Assembly (NCBI GenBank): GCA_964599875.1
Contig: CAZRHE010000008.1
Span: 1 to 64,000, forward strand
Direction: 5' to 3'
Source of the DNA: RGIG4097 sp964599875
GTDB lineage: Bacteria > Bacillota > Clostridia > Christensenellales > CAG-917
DNA: 64,000 bases
The position numbers and the translations under genes were made by a program. Positions 1 through 7,592 of this stretch are shown in pieces. A model generated the notes under the pieces. The model was not told the origin of the DNA and did no database searches. It worked only from the letters and a program-made list of their open reading frames with translations. Numbering within the stretch: the stretch's first letter is position 1; each line of letters starts with the position of its first letter.

Positions 1-183
1 ATAACGAGGAACGTTACTTAACGCGAAACCGAGTGTTGTCCCCCGCGCAAGCGGTTGGCGTGGGTTCCCCGTAGAGGGGGAACGCCAAGGGGGAAAACAC
101 GTGAGGAAAGGGGAAATACGGATTAAAGTACAAGCACTACACTATATTTCGCTTCCGCAAAATTATCGCGTCGTCGCTCTACC
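1..183. other. Intergenic stretch with a strong hairpin
   Basis: No gene is visible here. Positions 55-60 (TTGGCG) and 65-70 (TTCCCC) pair with 77-88 (GGGGAACGCCAA), giving a stem with a four-base bulge at 61-64. It lies downstream of the minus-strand gene that ends at 184, but there is no T-run on that strand, so it is not a typical terminator. It could be a dispersed intergenic palindrome; copy number cannot be judged from this window. Confidence 0.4.
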
Positions 184-1116
184 TCACCTCAAACACTTCC
201 CGTCCACCGCGGATTGATATATGACCCAATATCCGCGACCGCTCTCGTCGGCGCGGTCAACGGGCAACCAAACGGAAACGTCGAGTAGTTCGTCGGGCGG
301 TGCGGAATAGCGCGAAAACGGGATTCCGTAACAAATGTACGCAACCGCGGAAGAATCGTATATAAGCCCCACGACGTAATAGTCCCCGTCCGCGTCAACG
401 TGCACCCACTTGCTGTCGGGGACGAGGTCGTTGAGTTCTTTTTCGGGAGGATAGCAAACGAATAATTCGTCGAGTTGAGGTTTGACAGCAAGATAAAAAT
501 TCGTCCCGTCGTATCTGACACCGTCGTCGAAAACGAACGGATTTCTGCTCTCCGCCGTCGCCCTATTCTTTTCTTTCGTCGAAGTTTCTTCAATGCTTTC
601 TTCATCGCCGACGACGTCGTCTTCTCTCACTTCTTCCGTTTCCGTCGAATTGATTTCGACGCTTAAATCGGATAACGTTTCATCCTTTTCTTCGGGCACG
701 ATTTCCACTTCCTCCGCGACGATTTCGTCCGTGATTTCAGGCTCCTCTTCTCTGTCTAATTTCATTTCTTTTTTCGCTTTTTCAATCGACTTTTCATGTG
801 CCGAAATCCGCCTTTCGACGGCACCAGCGGACGGCGTTTTCCCCGTACTTCCTATATAGGTTTCGTCCGCGGTTTTATAAACACACGTAAAATCGTTTTT
901 CGACGAAAACGGCACTTTATATTCGATATTGTCACGATTAACTACCGTTTTTGCGATTTCATCGCCTAACAAATACAACGTGCCTTCGCCCTTATCTACG
1001 GCGTTTTTCGCATGGACGATTAGGGAATTTTCTTCCCCTGAATTTCTTGAAAATTTCAGCGCGAACGCTCTCCCGTTTCTCCCCGTCAGCACGACCGTAA
1101 ATCTTTTATTTTCCAT
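184..1116 (-). CDS. Conserved-type hypothetical acidic protein, 310 aa
   Basis: I do not recognise a named family. The start at 1116 is chosen because GAGG lies seven bases upstream of that ATG; the ATG at 1131 lacks such a site. The N-terminal ~120 residues look like a small mixed alpha/beta domain. Residues ~125-200 are very Glu/Asp-rich and probably disordered. The last ~100 residues form a compact domain rich in Tyr, Val and Trp with the motifs SKWVHVD, YYVVGLIYD and GYWVIYQ, which look like a self-contained beta domain. There is no signal peptide or membrane segment, so it is probably cytoplasmic. It is last in the metG-tatD-rSAM-rsmA direction, separated from rsmA by a terminator-like hairpin that contains its ribosome-binding site. 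Function unknown. Confidence 0.75.
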   Translation of the reverse strand: MENKRFTVVLTGRNGRAFALKFSRNSGEENSLIVHAKNAVDKGEGTLYLLGDEIAKTVVNRDNIEYKVPFSSKNDFTCVYKTADETYIGSTGKTPSAGAVERRISAHEKSIEKAKKEMKLDREEEPEITDEIVAEEVEIVPEEKDETLSDLSVEINSTETEEVREDDVVGDEESIEETSTKEKNRATAESRNPFVFDDGVRYDGTNFYLAVKPQLDELFVCYPPEKELNDLVPDSKWVHVDADGDYYVVGLIYDSSAVAYICYGIPFSRYSAPPDELLDVSVWLPVDRADESGRGYWVIYQSAVDGKCLR

Positions 1117-1122
1117 ATAAAA

Positions 1123-1149
1123 ACCTCGCACGAATAACTTATGCGAGGT
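1123..1149 (-). terminator. Hairpin with T-run overlapping the RBS of the next gene
   Basis: ACCTCGCA (1123-1130 on plus) pairs with TGCGAGGT (1142-1149) around an 11-base loop. On the minus strand the stem is followed by TTTTTAT and then the ATG at 1116. It looks like the rsmA terminator, but its 3' arm is also the Shine-Dalgarno sequence of the downstream gene. Confidence 0.65.
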
Positions 1150-1217
1150 CTGTATTTTTTATGAAAAATCGCAGGCTGTTTCGGGAAATTTCGTCGCCGT
1201 CTTCCCGACAAAATCCG

Positions 1218-2045
1218 CTAAAATTGTCTTGACAAAGCGACGTAATCGTCGAGAGAAAGCGCCTCTCCTCTTATCTTTTCGTCAAGTCCCGCCGCCTTGA
1301 TTTTCTCCGCCGCGTCCGCTTTCGAAATGCCGAAACTTGCGGACAGGTTGTTAACGAGAGTCTTTCTTCTCATCGCAAACGCACTGCGCACGAGTTTATG
1401 TACAAGGGCTTTATTCTCCCCTTCCAATCTTGCGTCGTCTATATCTATTCGCACGACCGCGCTATCGACGTTGGGTGCGGGATAAAACATATTGCGCCCG
1501 ACTTTTCTCGTTACCGCCGCGTTTCCGCGCATAAGTACGGCAAGCGTAATTGCGGAATAATCCGCGGTATTTGGTTTTGCAACCAGTCTTGCCCCAACCT
1601 CTTCTTGCACCATAACCGTCAGTGAGCGCACCGCCAAATCGCTCTCGAGGAATCTCATAATAAGTGGGGTTGTAATGTAATAGGGCAAGTTTGCGACGAC
1701 CTTAAACTCTCCGTCGCCGACGATAGACTTAAACTCGTCGTCCTTCATTTTGAGAACGTCGCGGAAAATCACTTCGACGTTGTCCACTCCCTGCAAGGAA
1801 AGCGCAAGTACGGGTTCGAGATTTTTATCCACTTCGAACGAGTAAACCTTTTTTGCTCTCTCCGCAATTTGACGCGTGAGAGTGCCGGCACCCGTCCCGA
1901 TTTCGACGACGACGTCGTTTTCGTCGATAAGGCTGTCCGACACGATGCCTTTCAAAAGATTCGTATCCGATATGAAGTTTTGTCCGAGCCCCTTATTGAA
2001 GCGGAATCCGCTTGCTTGCAGGAGGTCTTTGAGTTTCATTTCCAT
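1218..2045 (-). CDS. rsmA: 16S rRNA (adenine(1518)-N6/adenine(1519)-N6)-dimethyltransferase RsmA/KsgA
   Basis: It dimethylates two adjacent adenines in the 3' terminal helix of 16S rRNA during late 30S assembly, using S-adenosylmethionine. The 275-residue length fits the family. Visible motifs are the N-terminal NKGLGQNFI, the SAM-binding VVEIGTGAGTLT near residue 46, the acidic SFEVDK segment, and the family signature NLPYYITTPL near residue 120, which holds the catalytic motif IV. The C-terminal helical domain includes FAMRRKTLVNNL. It follows the radical SAM gene by 126 bases with a terminator between, so it may use its own promoter; the spacer carries a hairpin (AGCGGATA/TATCCGCT, 2063-2087) but no convincing promoter. 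The start is MEMKLKD; the second ATG, two codons on, is an alternative. Confidence 0.97.
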   Translation of the reverse strand: MEMKLKDLLQASGFRFNKGLGQNFISDTNLLKGIVSDSLIDENDVVVEIGTGAGTLTRQIAERAKKVYSFEVDKNLEPVLALSLQGVDNVEVIFRDVLKMKDDEFKSIVGDGEFKVVANLPYYITTPLIMRFLESDLAVRSLTVMVQEEVGARLVAKPNTADYSAITLAVLMRGNAAVTRKVGRNMFYPAPNVDSAVVRIDIDDARLEGENKALVHKLVRSAFAMRRKTLVNNLSASFGISKADAAEKIKAAGLDEKIRGEALSLDDYVALSRQF

Positions 2046-2062
2046 AATTTACCGTTTGCGTA

Positions 2063-2087
2063 AGCGGATAATATTTCCCTATCCGCT
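2063..2087 (-). other. Hairpin in the rsmA 5' region
   Basis: AGCGGATA at 2063-2070 and TATCCGCT at 2080-2087 form a perfect eight-pair stem with a nine-base loop, about 20 bases upstream of the rsmA start. No T-run follows on either strand, so it is more likely a leader structure or protein-binding site than a terminator. Confidence 0.4.
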
Positions 2088-2125
2088 CAATCTAATAACG
2101 TACCAAGGATAAATCACCGAAGTAC

Positions 2126-2168
2126 AAAAGAAAAAGGGACGACGAATATTTTGACGCCGTTCCTTTTT
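2126..2168 (-). terminator. Terminator after the radical SAM gene
   Basis: The arms at 2131-2144 and 2155-2168 form a long stem with one mismatch and one wobble pair. On the minus strand it is followed by a T-rich tract (TTTTTCTTTTG), just past the stop codon at 2172. Confidence 0.75.
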
Positions 2169-2171
2169 CGA

Positions 2172-2774
2172 TTATTCTCTGATAGTTTCTCTCACTCTGT
2201 ATTTCGCGCCGACGGACTCGGTCAGTTTACGACACGCCTCGACCTCTTCTTCACCGATGAAATCCACGACGGACATGGTGGTGTCGATACCCGCAGCGAC
2301 GCAACCTTTTGCAAATTCAATCATTGCATAGAAAGCGTCCTCTCCGAACTTGCTTCTGCAAATCTCTTGATAAAGTTCGGGAGTGCTTGCATTGAGAGAA
2401 ATCGAAATGCTGTCGATATAAGGCGCGATAAGTTTGGGGATATCGTCGCGCTTATTGATGAGTGCCGCTTGACCGTTTGTGTTGATTCTCGTCTTAACGC
2501 CAAGGCGTTTGAGATAAGGACCGACCTGAGAGAGGACGGGCAACGCGCACGTGGGTTCACCGTATCCGCAGAAGACGACTTCGTCGTATTTCTTGAGATC
2601 GAAGAGGGACAAATCCTCTTTGATATCTTCGAAACTCGGTTCTCTCGTCAGCCACAAATCGTCGTTGCCGATGCCGCGCTTAATGTTTCTGACGCAAAAT
2701 TCACAAGCGTTAGAACACTTGTTGGTGAGGTTGATATAAAGGCTGTCGCCAAATTCATATACAAAGTTTTTCAT
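2172..2774 (-). CDS. TatD family-associated radical SAM protein
   Basis: A 200-residue minimal radical SAM enzyme. The CX3CX2C cluster motif is at Cys20, Cys24 and Cys27 (NKCSNACEFC), ligating the [4Fe-4S] cluster that cleaves S-adenosylmethionine. The GYGEPT segment near residue 92 matches the GGE-type SAM-binding strand, and RINTNG and SISLNA follow as expected for the barrel. It lies 24 bases downstream of tatD in the same operon; a radical SAM family fixed next to tatD is known in Clostridia and related bacteria. The substrate is unknown. Its gene company (metG, tatD, rsmA) suggests nucleic-acid or tRNA metabolism, but that is inference. Confidence 0.9.
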   Translation of the reverse strand: MKNFVYEFGDSLYINLTNKCSNACEFCVRNIKRGIGNDDLWLTREPSFEDIKEDLSLFDLKKYDEVVFCGYGEPTCALPVLSQVGPYLKRLGVKTRINTNGQAALINKRDDIPKLIAPYIDSISISLNASTPELYQEICRSKFGEDAFYAMIEFAKGCVAAGIDTTMSVVDFIGEEEVEACRKLTESVGAKYRVRETIRE

Positions 2775-2798
2775 AGCACAATCAATGGTTTATTTATT

Positions 2799-3572
2799 CT
2801 ATTTTATACGCTTAAATAGCGTTTTTGCGTTTTTCGTAGTTTGCTCGACAAGTTTTTCTCTATCCGCTCCAAGCACTTCCGCCGCCTTGTCCGCAACGAG
2901 ATTTACAAATTTCGGATAGTTTGTTTTGCCCCTAAACGGGACGGGCGTCATATAAGGCGCGTCCGTTTCAAACAGCAGTCTGTCGCGAGGGACGACCTTA
3001 AGCGATTCGAGATTATGCACTGCGTTTTTGAAGGTTATCGCACCGCCGAAAGAAAAGTAGGCGTCGTAGCGCGAAAACACTTTCACCATTTCGGCAGAGC
3101 CCGAATAGCAATGCAACAGCACCCCGTTTGACAGTTTGGACTTGTTGTTTTCAAGGATTCTTCTCGCATCCTCGTATCCCTCTCTCACGTGCAGAATCAC
3201 GGGAAGGGACAAGTCGTGCGCCAAAGAGATTTGTTCCTCGAACACCCTTTGTTGCACGTCGCGGGGAGATAGGTCGTAGTAATAGTCCAACCCTATTTCG
3301 CCTATTGCGACAGTCTTCTCGTCCTTTGCCATATCCGCAAATTTTTCGTACGTGGCGGGCGTTACAAGACGGCTGTCGTGCGGGTGCATTCCGACTGCGC
3401 AATACACGTTGTCGTGACTTACGGCAAGTTTATGCCCGTCCACCGACGACTGCTCGTCGTATCCGACGACGACTATGTTTTCGATGCCGTCCGCGGACAA
3501 TGACGATATAATATCATCCGCCTCGGGAGCAAGTCTTTCATCCGTCAAATGGCAATGGGTGTCGATGAGCAT
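2799..3572 (-). CDS. tatD: TatD family metal-dependent hydrolase / 3'-5' DNase-like
   Basis: This is a 257-residue TIM-barrel hydrolase of the amidohydrolase superfamily, cytoplasmic. Metal-binding landmarks are DTHCHL at residues 4-9, GEIGLDYYY near residue 92, the conserved His in PVILHVREG, the His in LLHCYSGS, and ETDAPYMTP near residue 203. Family members act as DNA or RNA 3' exonucleases or D-aminoacyl-tRNA deacylases. The start lies one base from the metG stop, so the two are probably translationally coupled; metG-tatD is a common pair in Bacillota, often followed by rnmV and rsmA. Here rnmV is absent between tatD and rsmA, and the radical SAM gene takes its place. Confidence 0.95.
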   Translation of the reverse strand: MLIDTHCHLTDERLAPEADDIISSLSADGIENIVVVGYDEQSSVDGHKLAVSHDNVYCAVGMHPHDSRLVTPATYEKFADMAKDEKTVAIGEIGLDYYYDLSPRDVQQRVFEEQISLAHDLSLPVILHVREGYEDARRILENNKSKLSNGVLLHCYSGSAEMVKVFSRYDAYFSFGGAITFKNAVHNLESLKVVPRDRLLFETDAPYMTPVPFRGKTNYPKFVNLVADKAAEVLGADREKLVEQTTKNAKTLFKRIK

Positions 3573-3573
3573 A

Positions 3574-5508
3574 CTATCTGACCGTTGCGCCCGACGGGAC
3601 TTTCTTTTCGGGAGATACGAGCACCACTTGATCGTCCGTGCAAGCGCAAAGGAGCATGCCTTGGCTTTCGATTCCGCAGAGTTTCGCGGGTTTCAAATTG
3701 CTGACGACGACCACTTGTTTGCCTATCATCTCTTCGGGAGTATAGTATTGAGCGATTCCGCTCACTATCGTGCGGGTTTCATCCCCTATCTTCACCGAGA
3801 ATTTGAGGAGTTTTTTGGCTTTTTGCACTTTCTCCGCCTCGACGATTTCGCCGACTTTCAGTTGCACCTTGCAAAAATCCTCTATGCCGATTTCGGAGAT
3901 TTCGACGACGTTTTCAGGTTTATCTTCTTTAGGCTTTCTCGCCTCGTACATCGCTTGCACCTTTTCGTTGATTTCCTTTGCATCCAGTCTATGGAAAAGG
4001 ATTTCGGGATTTTCGGTGACTTTCGTGCCGTTAGGAAGAAGTCCGAATTTATCCAGAGTGTCGAAGGAGCGAGCGGACGCATTAAATTCCGCATACACTT
4101 TCTTCGCGGTTTCAGGAATACAACTTTCAATCAAAGTCGTGCCGATAAGGATTGTTTCGGCAAGGTTATAAAGGACGGTTGCAAGTCTGTCCTTTTTGGT
4201 TTCGTCCTTTGCAAGCACCCAAGGCGCGGTTTCGTCTATATACTTATTCGCTCTGCGGAACACACCGATGATTTCGGCAAGTGCGTCCGCGACCTTGTAC
4301 GCCTCGACTTTTTCGCACACTTTCTTATATGCGGAAGTCGCGACCGCTTTGAGTTCGTCGTCCACGGGCTCCGATACATTCTTGTTTTCAAGGACGCCGC
4401 CGAAATATTTGTTGGACATTGCGATAGTGCGATTGACAAGGTTGCCGAACACGTTTGCAAGTTCGCCGTTGACGGTTTCGGTGACGAGGTCCCAATTGAT
4501 TACGCCGTCGTTTTCAAAAGGCATGACGGACAAGAGGAAGTATCTGACCGCATCCGTACCGTAGAAAGACACGAGGTCGTCCGCGTAGATGACGTTGCCC
4601 TTACTCTTCGACATTTTTCCGCCGTCTTGCAAAAGCCAAGGATGACCGAAGACTTGCTCGGGAAGAGGTTCGCCGAGCGCCATAAGGAAGATAGGCCAAT
4701 AAATCGTATGGAAACGGACGATATCCTTTCCGATAACGTGCACGTCCGCGGGCCAATATTTTTTGTAAAGTTCGTCGTGGTTTCCGTCCACGTCGTACCC
4801 AAGACCGGTGATATAGTTGGTGAGAGCGTCGAGCCATACGTAAATGACGTGCTTATCGTCGAAAGTCACGGGGATACCCCACTTGAACGAAGTTCTCGAC
4901 ACGCACAAATCTTGAAGACCGGGCTTCAAGAAATTGTTGACCATTTCGTTCTTACGAGATACGGGAACGATAAAATCGGGGTGTTCATCGTAATATTTGA
5001 GCAGTTTATCCGCGTATTTGGACATTTTGAAGAAATACGCCTCTTCTTCCGCCATATGCACTTCGCGACCGCAGTCGGGGCATTTCCCGTCAACGAGTTG
5101 GCTGTCGGTGAGGAAGGATTCGCAGGGAGTGCAATACCAACCCTTATACGAGCCTTTATAGATATCGCCTTGTTCGTACAGGCGTTTGAAAATCTTTTGC
5201 ACTTGTTTTTCGTGATACTCGTCGGTGGTGCGGATAAACTTATCGTAAGAGATATTCATCATATCCCATATGGATTTGATTTGTCCCGCCACTCCGTCCA
5301 CGAATTGTTTAGGAGTCGTGCCTGCGGCACCCGCTTTAAGTTCGATTTTCTCGCCGTGCTCGTCGGTCCCCGTCTGAAAACGGACGTCGTAGCCTTGCGC
5401 GCGTTTAAAACGCGCAAGAAAATCGGACAGCACGATTTCATATACGTTGCCGATATGAGGCTTGCCCGAAGTGTACGCTATTGCGGTAGTAATGTAATAT
5501 TTTCCCAT
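3574..5508 (-). CDS. metG: Methionine-tRNA ligase with C-terminal tRNA-binding domain
   Basis: It charges tRNA-Met with methionine in the cytoplasm. The start at 5508 (MGKYYITT) is preceded by GAGAGGTG; the upstream ATG at 5541 has no such site. Class I motifs are visible: GKPHIGN near residue 15 (HIGH equivalent) and KMSKSKGN near residue 298 (KMSKS). A single zinc knuckle, CTPCE...CPDC, lies at ~127-150. The C-terminal ~110 residues carry an OB-fold tRNA-binding domain (IEDFCKVQLKVGEI...SNLKPAKLCGIESQGMLL), as in the homodimeric bacterial enzymes. At 644 residues it is of normal length. First gene of the operon, about 40 bases downstream of a good sigma-A promoter. No T-box leader is possible in the short space upstream. 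Confidence 0.97.
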   Translation of the reverse strand: MGKYYITTAIAYTSGKPHIGNVYEIVLSDFLARFKRAQGYDVRFQTGTDEHGEKIELKAGAAGTTPKQFVDGVAGQIKSIWDMMNISYDKFIRTTDEYHEKQVQKIFKRLYEQGDIYKGSYKGWYCTPCESFLTDSQLVDGKCPDCGREVHMAEEEAYFFKMSKYADKLLKYYDEHPDFIVPVSRKNEMVNNFLKPGLQDLCVSRTSFKWGIPVTFDDKHVIYVWLDALTNYITGLGYDVDGNHDELYKKYWPADVHVIGKDIVRFHTIYWPIFLMALGEPLPEQVFGHPWLLQDGGKMSKSKGNVIYADDLVSFYGTDAVRYFLLSVMPFENDGVINWDLVTETVNGELANVFGNLVNRTIAMSNKYFGGVLENKNVSEPVDDELKAVATSAYKKVCEKVEAYKVADALAEIIGVFRRANKYIDETAPWVLAKDETKKDRLATVLYNLAETILIGTTLIESCIPETAKKVYAEFNASARSFDTLDKFGLLPNGTKVTENPEILFHRLDAKEINEKVQAMYEARKPKEDKPENVVEISEIGIEDFCKVQLKVGEIVEAEKVQKAKKLLKFSVKIGDETRTIVSGIAQYYTPEEMIGKQVVVVSNLKPAKLCGIESQGMLLCACTDDQVVLVSPEKKVPSGATVR

Positions 5509-5555
5509 GTTCACCTCTCGAAAGACGAATGAGCCTTTCATTTAATAGTGTATAA

Positions 5556-5584
5556 ATTATACTACTTATAAAGGCTTTTGTAAA
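5556..5584 (-). promoter_or_regulatory. Sigma-A promoter for metG operon
   Basis: On the minus strand TTTACA (5579-5584), a 17-base spacer, then TATAAT (5556-5561). The predicted transcription start lies about 40 bases before the metG start codon. Confidence 0.85.
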
Positions 5585-5626
5585 CAAAAAGCGCATTATC
5601 GTGAAAGCGGCGGCGTAAAATATGGC

Positions 5627-6181
5627 GTGAATATCGCCTTTACGCTTATTACCGTCCTATCCGTAGTCGTTTTGATTGCGACTTCCCCCGAAAACGCCTT
5701 CCCCGCCATGATAAACGGAGTGCAAGGAGCGGTTGCGCTTGCGCTGAAACTCATAGCAGTGTACGCGGTGTGGCTGTCCGTACTCGAAATGGCGGAAAAG
5801 TCCGGGCTCAACAGAAAATTATCCCGCGGACTTCGCCCCGTCATAAAGCGGATTTTCAAAAACGAAAAAGACGACGCCTACGACGTTATCTCCGTAAACC
5901 TTGCCTCGAATATGCTCGGAATGGGCGGCGCCGCGACGCCTGCGGGGATAAGCGCAATGTCTCTCATGCAAGACGGGAGCGAATATGCGACGGATAATAT
6001 GATTATGCTTCTCGTTATAAACGCGACCAGCATACAACTAATCCCCGCCACGGTCGTAGCACTCCGCGCGTCTGCAAACAGCGCGGATGCGGGAGATATT
6101 ATTTTGCCCACGCTGATATCCTCTACCGTCGCGACGGTTTCGGGAATGATTCTTTGCAAGGTATTCGAAAAGAAAAAATGA
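5627..6181 (+). CDS. spmA: Spore maturation protein A (nucleoside recognition domain)
   Basis: An integral membrane protein of the nucleoside-recognition (Gate) family. In Bacillus, SpmA and SpmB act together in spore core dehydration. About four hydrophobic segments are visible, with the conserved NLASNMLGMGGAATPAG core near residue 90 and the ATSIQLIPATVVALR segment near residue 135. The assigned start is a GTG at 5627 with no clear ribosome-binding site; the frame is open upstream to about 5580, so the true start may be earlier (possibly a non-ATG codon). The stop overlaps the spmB start by ATGA, so the two are translationally coupled. No sigma-E-type promoter stands out upstream. Confidence 0.9.
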   Translation: MNIAFTLITVLSVVVLIATSPENAFPAMINGVQGAVALALKLIAVYAVWLSVLEMAEKSGLNRKLSRGLRPVIKRIFKNEKDDAYDVISVNLASNMLGMGGAATPAGISAMSLMQDGSEYATDNMIMLLVINATSIQLIPATVVALRASANSADAGDIILPTLISSTVATVSGMILCKVFEKKK

Positions 6182-6684
6182 GCGCGTATCTTCTCCCCGT
6201 CGTCATACTTCTCGTAATCTTATACAGCCTTATCAAAAAGGTCAAAGTATACGACTGTTTTTTGGACGGTGCGAAAGAAAGCCTATCCCTTGTAAAAACC
6301 GTCTTCCCCTATATCGCCGCCATATTCGTCGCAATCGAACTTTTCAAGGCAAGCGGCTTATCCGAGATAATCGCAAACGCACTTAAAGTCCCGCTGTCCT
6401 ATATAGGCATTCCGTCCGAAGTCGCGGAGATTTTGCTCCTCGTCCCCATAAGCGGAAACGGCACGACTGCCCTTCTCGAGCGCATAATAAACGACTACGG
6501 CGCAGATAGTTACGTGTCGAGATGCGCCGCCGTCATCGCAGGCGGAACGGAAACGATATTCTACATATCGGCAGTTTATCTATCAAAAACGAACGTTAAA
6601 CATTTGAAACGTGCAATTCCTATTTCTTTGTTCTGTACTCTTCTCGGTGCGGTCGTGGGCTGTGCGTTATGCCGCGTTATGTAA
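6178..6684 (+). CDS. spmB: Spore maturation protein B
   Basis: A 168-residue integral membrane protein of the same nucleoside-recognition superfamily as SpmA; in Bacillus the pair works as one unit in spore maturation. It starts at the ATG overlapping the spmA stop (ATGA). Hydrophobic segments cover ~4-22, ~45-65, ~85-105 and ~145-165. The conserved core LVPISGNGTTALLERI and the segment AAVIAGGTETIFYISAVYL match SpmB-type proteins. Length is close to the family norm (~175). The gene supports the view that the organism makes endospores or recently descended from one that did. Confidence 0.93.
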   Translation: MSAYLLPVVILLVILYSLIKKVKVYDCFLDGAKESLSLVKTVFPYIAAIFVAIELFKASGLSEIIANALKVPLSYIGIPSEVAEILLLVPISGNGTTALLERIINDYGADSYVSRCAAVIAGGTETIFYISAVYLSKTNVKHLKRAIPISLFCTLLGAVVGCALCRVM

Positions 6685-6776
6685 AAATCCAAAGACCTTA
6701 TTTCTATAAAAAACGATTTATAGCGGGCCGGTTTTCAAAAAAGCACGACGACTAAAAGTGTGTTTCGGCACTAAAA

Positions 6777-6804
6777 AGCGACCGACTGATTTCAGTCGGT
6801 CGCT
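6777..6804. terminator. Bidirectional terminator between spmB and the XRE-cupin gene
   Basis: A 13-pair perfect stem (6777-6789 with 6792-6804). On the minus strand it is followed by TTTTTAG and on the plus strand by TTGATTTT, so it can end both convergent transcripts. The rest of the spacer 6685-6819 shows nothing else. Confidence 0.85.
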
Positions 6805-6819
6805 TGATTTTGACGTCTA

Positions 6820-7365
6820 TTACTCGTTGATTATCGTCAAAAATTTCGCCTCTTTTCCGCCCATTGCAAGTTGTGCGTGAGGAAGAGCGGGATTGAAATA
6901 AAGACTGTCCCCCGCCCTCAAGAAGTAGTCGTCGTCGCCGACGATTACCCTCAATTCTCCTTCGAGGACGTAGTTGAATTCTTGTCCGCCGTGCACGACG
7001 AGTTCAGGAGAATCCGTAGGAGAAATCGTGACGAGCATGGGATTCATCGTCTTTTGTTTGAAGTCCCACGCCAAAGAAGAAAACGAATAGCCCTCGTAAC
7101 GTTTCACGGACATTCCGCCCCCTTCGTAGACGACTTGCGCCCTGTCTTTCGAGGGCATTTTGCCCGTCATAACGTAGGCGGGTTCTGTGTCGAGAAGGGA
7201 CGCAAAACGATATATCACGTTTATGGGCGCCTCGTTTTCCCCGTTCTCGTAAGATACGTATTCTTTTTCGTCCACGCCGAGTTTTTCCGCCATTTCAGCG
7301 GTGGAATAGTCCGAAAAAGTGCGCAATTCGACAAGTCGCTTTGCGACTTCGTTGTTAACGCTCAT
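6820..7365 (-). CDS. XRE-family regulator with C-terminal cupin domain
   Basis: A 181-residue, two-domain protein. Residues ~8-62 are a lambda-repressor-type helix-turn-helix (YSTAEMAEKLGVDEKEYVSYE...). Residues ~110-178 form a cupin_2 barrel with the motif HGGQEFNYVLEGELRVIVGDD and the second motif FNPALPHAQLAM. Such proteins bind DNA and usually sense a small ligand through the cupin. It is the last gene of a four-gene operon, 12 bases after the DUF1858 gene, and has GGAGG before its ATG. The ligand is unknown; the operon position suggests feedback control of the SPFH/zinc-ribbon pair, which is inference. Confidence 0.9.
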   Translation of the reverse strand: MSVNNEVAKRLVELRTFSDYSTAEMAEKLGVDEKEYVSYENGENEAPINVIYRFASLLDTEPAYVMTGKMPSKDRAQVVYEGGGMSVKRYEGYSFSSLAWDFKQKTMNPMLVTISPTDSPELVVHGGQEFNYVLEGELRVIVGDDDYFLRAGDSLYFNPALPHAQLAMGGKEAKFLTIINE

Positions 7366-7377
7366 CGTTGCCTCCGA

Positions 7378-7581
7378 TTATTTGCCAATAGTTTCGTTGA
7401 GGTCCTTCAAGAGTTTATCGATATCAACGCCGTGTACGACTGCGATATCGCCCACGGTTTCTTGGTGTGCGAACGCACAACCGAGGCAGTGAAGTCCTGC
7501 GTCTTGAAGAATTTTTGCGACCATTTCGGGATTTCCGATTTGGATTGCGTCGATGATGAGAGTGTCCTTGGTGATTTGCAT
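7378..7581 (-). CDS. DUF1858 domain protein (hybrid-cluster-associated redox-disulfide type)
   Basis: A 67-residue protein that matches the small helical DUF1858 fold: TKDTLIIDAIQ at the start, then a CXXC (LHCLGCAFA) near residues 32-35, then QETVGDIAVVHGVDIDKLL. Stand-alone members occur near hybrid-cluster proteins or as the N-terminal part of iron-sulfur repair proteins, and the CXXC is thought to be redox-active or to bind metal. No hybrid-cluster gene is present here. It has GGAGG seven bases from the ATG and sits 11 bases from the preceding gene, so it is part of the operon. Confidence 0.85.
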   Translation of the reverse strand: MQITKDTLIIDAIQIGNPEMVAKILQDAGLHCLGCAFAHQETVGDIAVVHGVDIDKLLKDLNETIGK

Positions 7582-7592
7582 ATTTACCTCCG

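Noticed and set aside
3475..5532. A 685-codon plus-strand frame opposite metG.
   Set aside because: It is the antisense shadow of an unmistakable methionyl-tRNA synthetase.
5509..5626. A T-box or SAM riboswitch in front of metG.
   Set aside because: The promoter leaves only about 40 bases of leader, too short for either.
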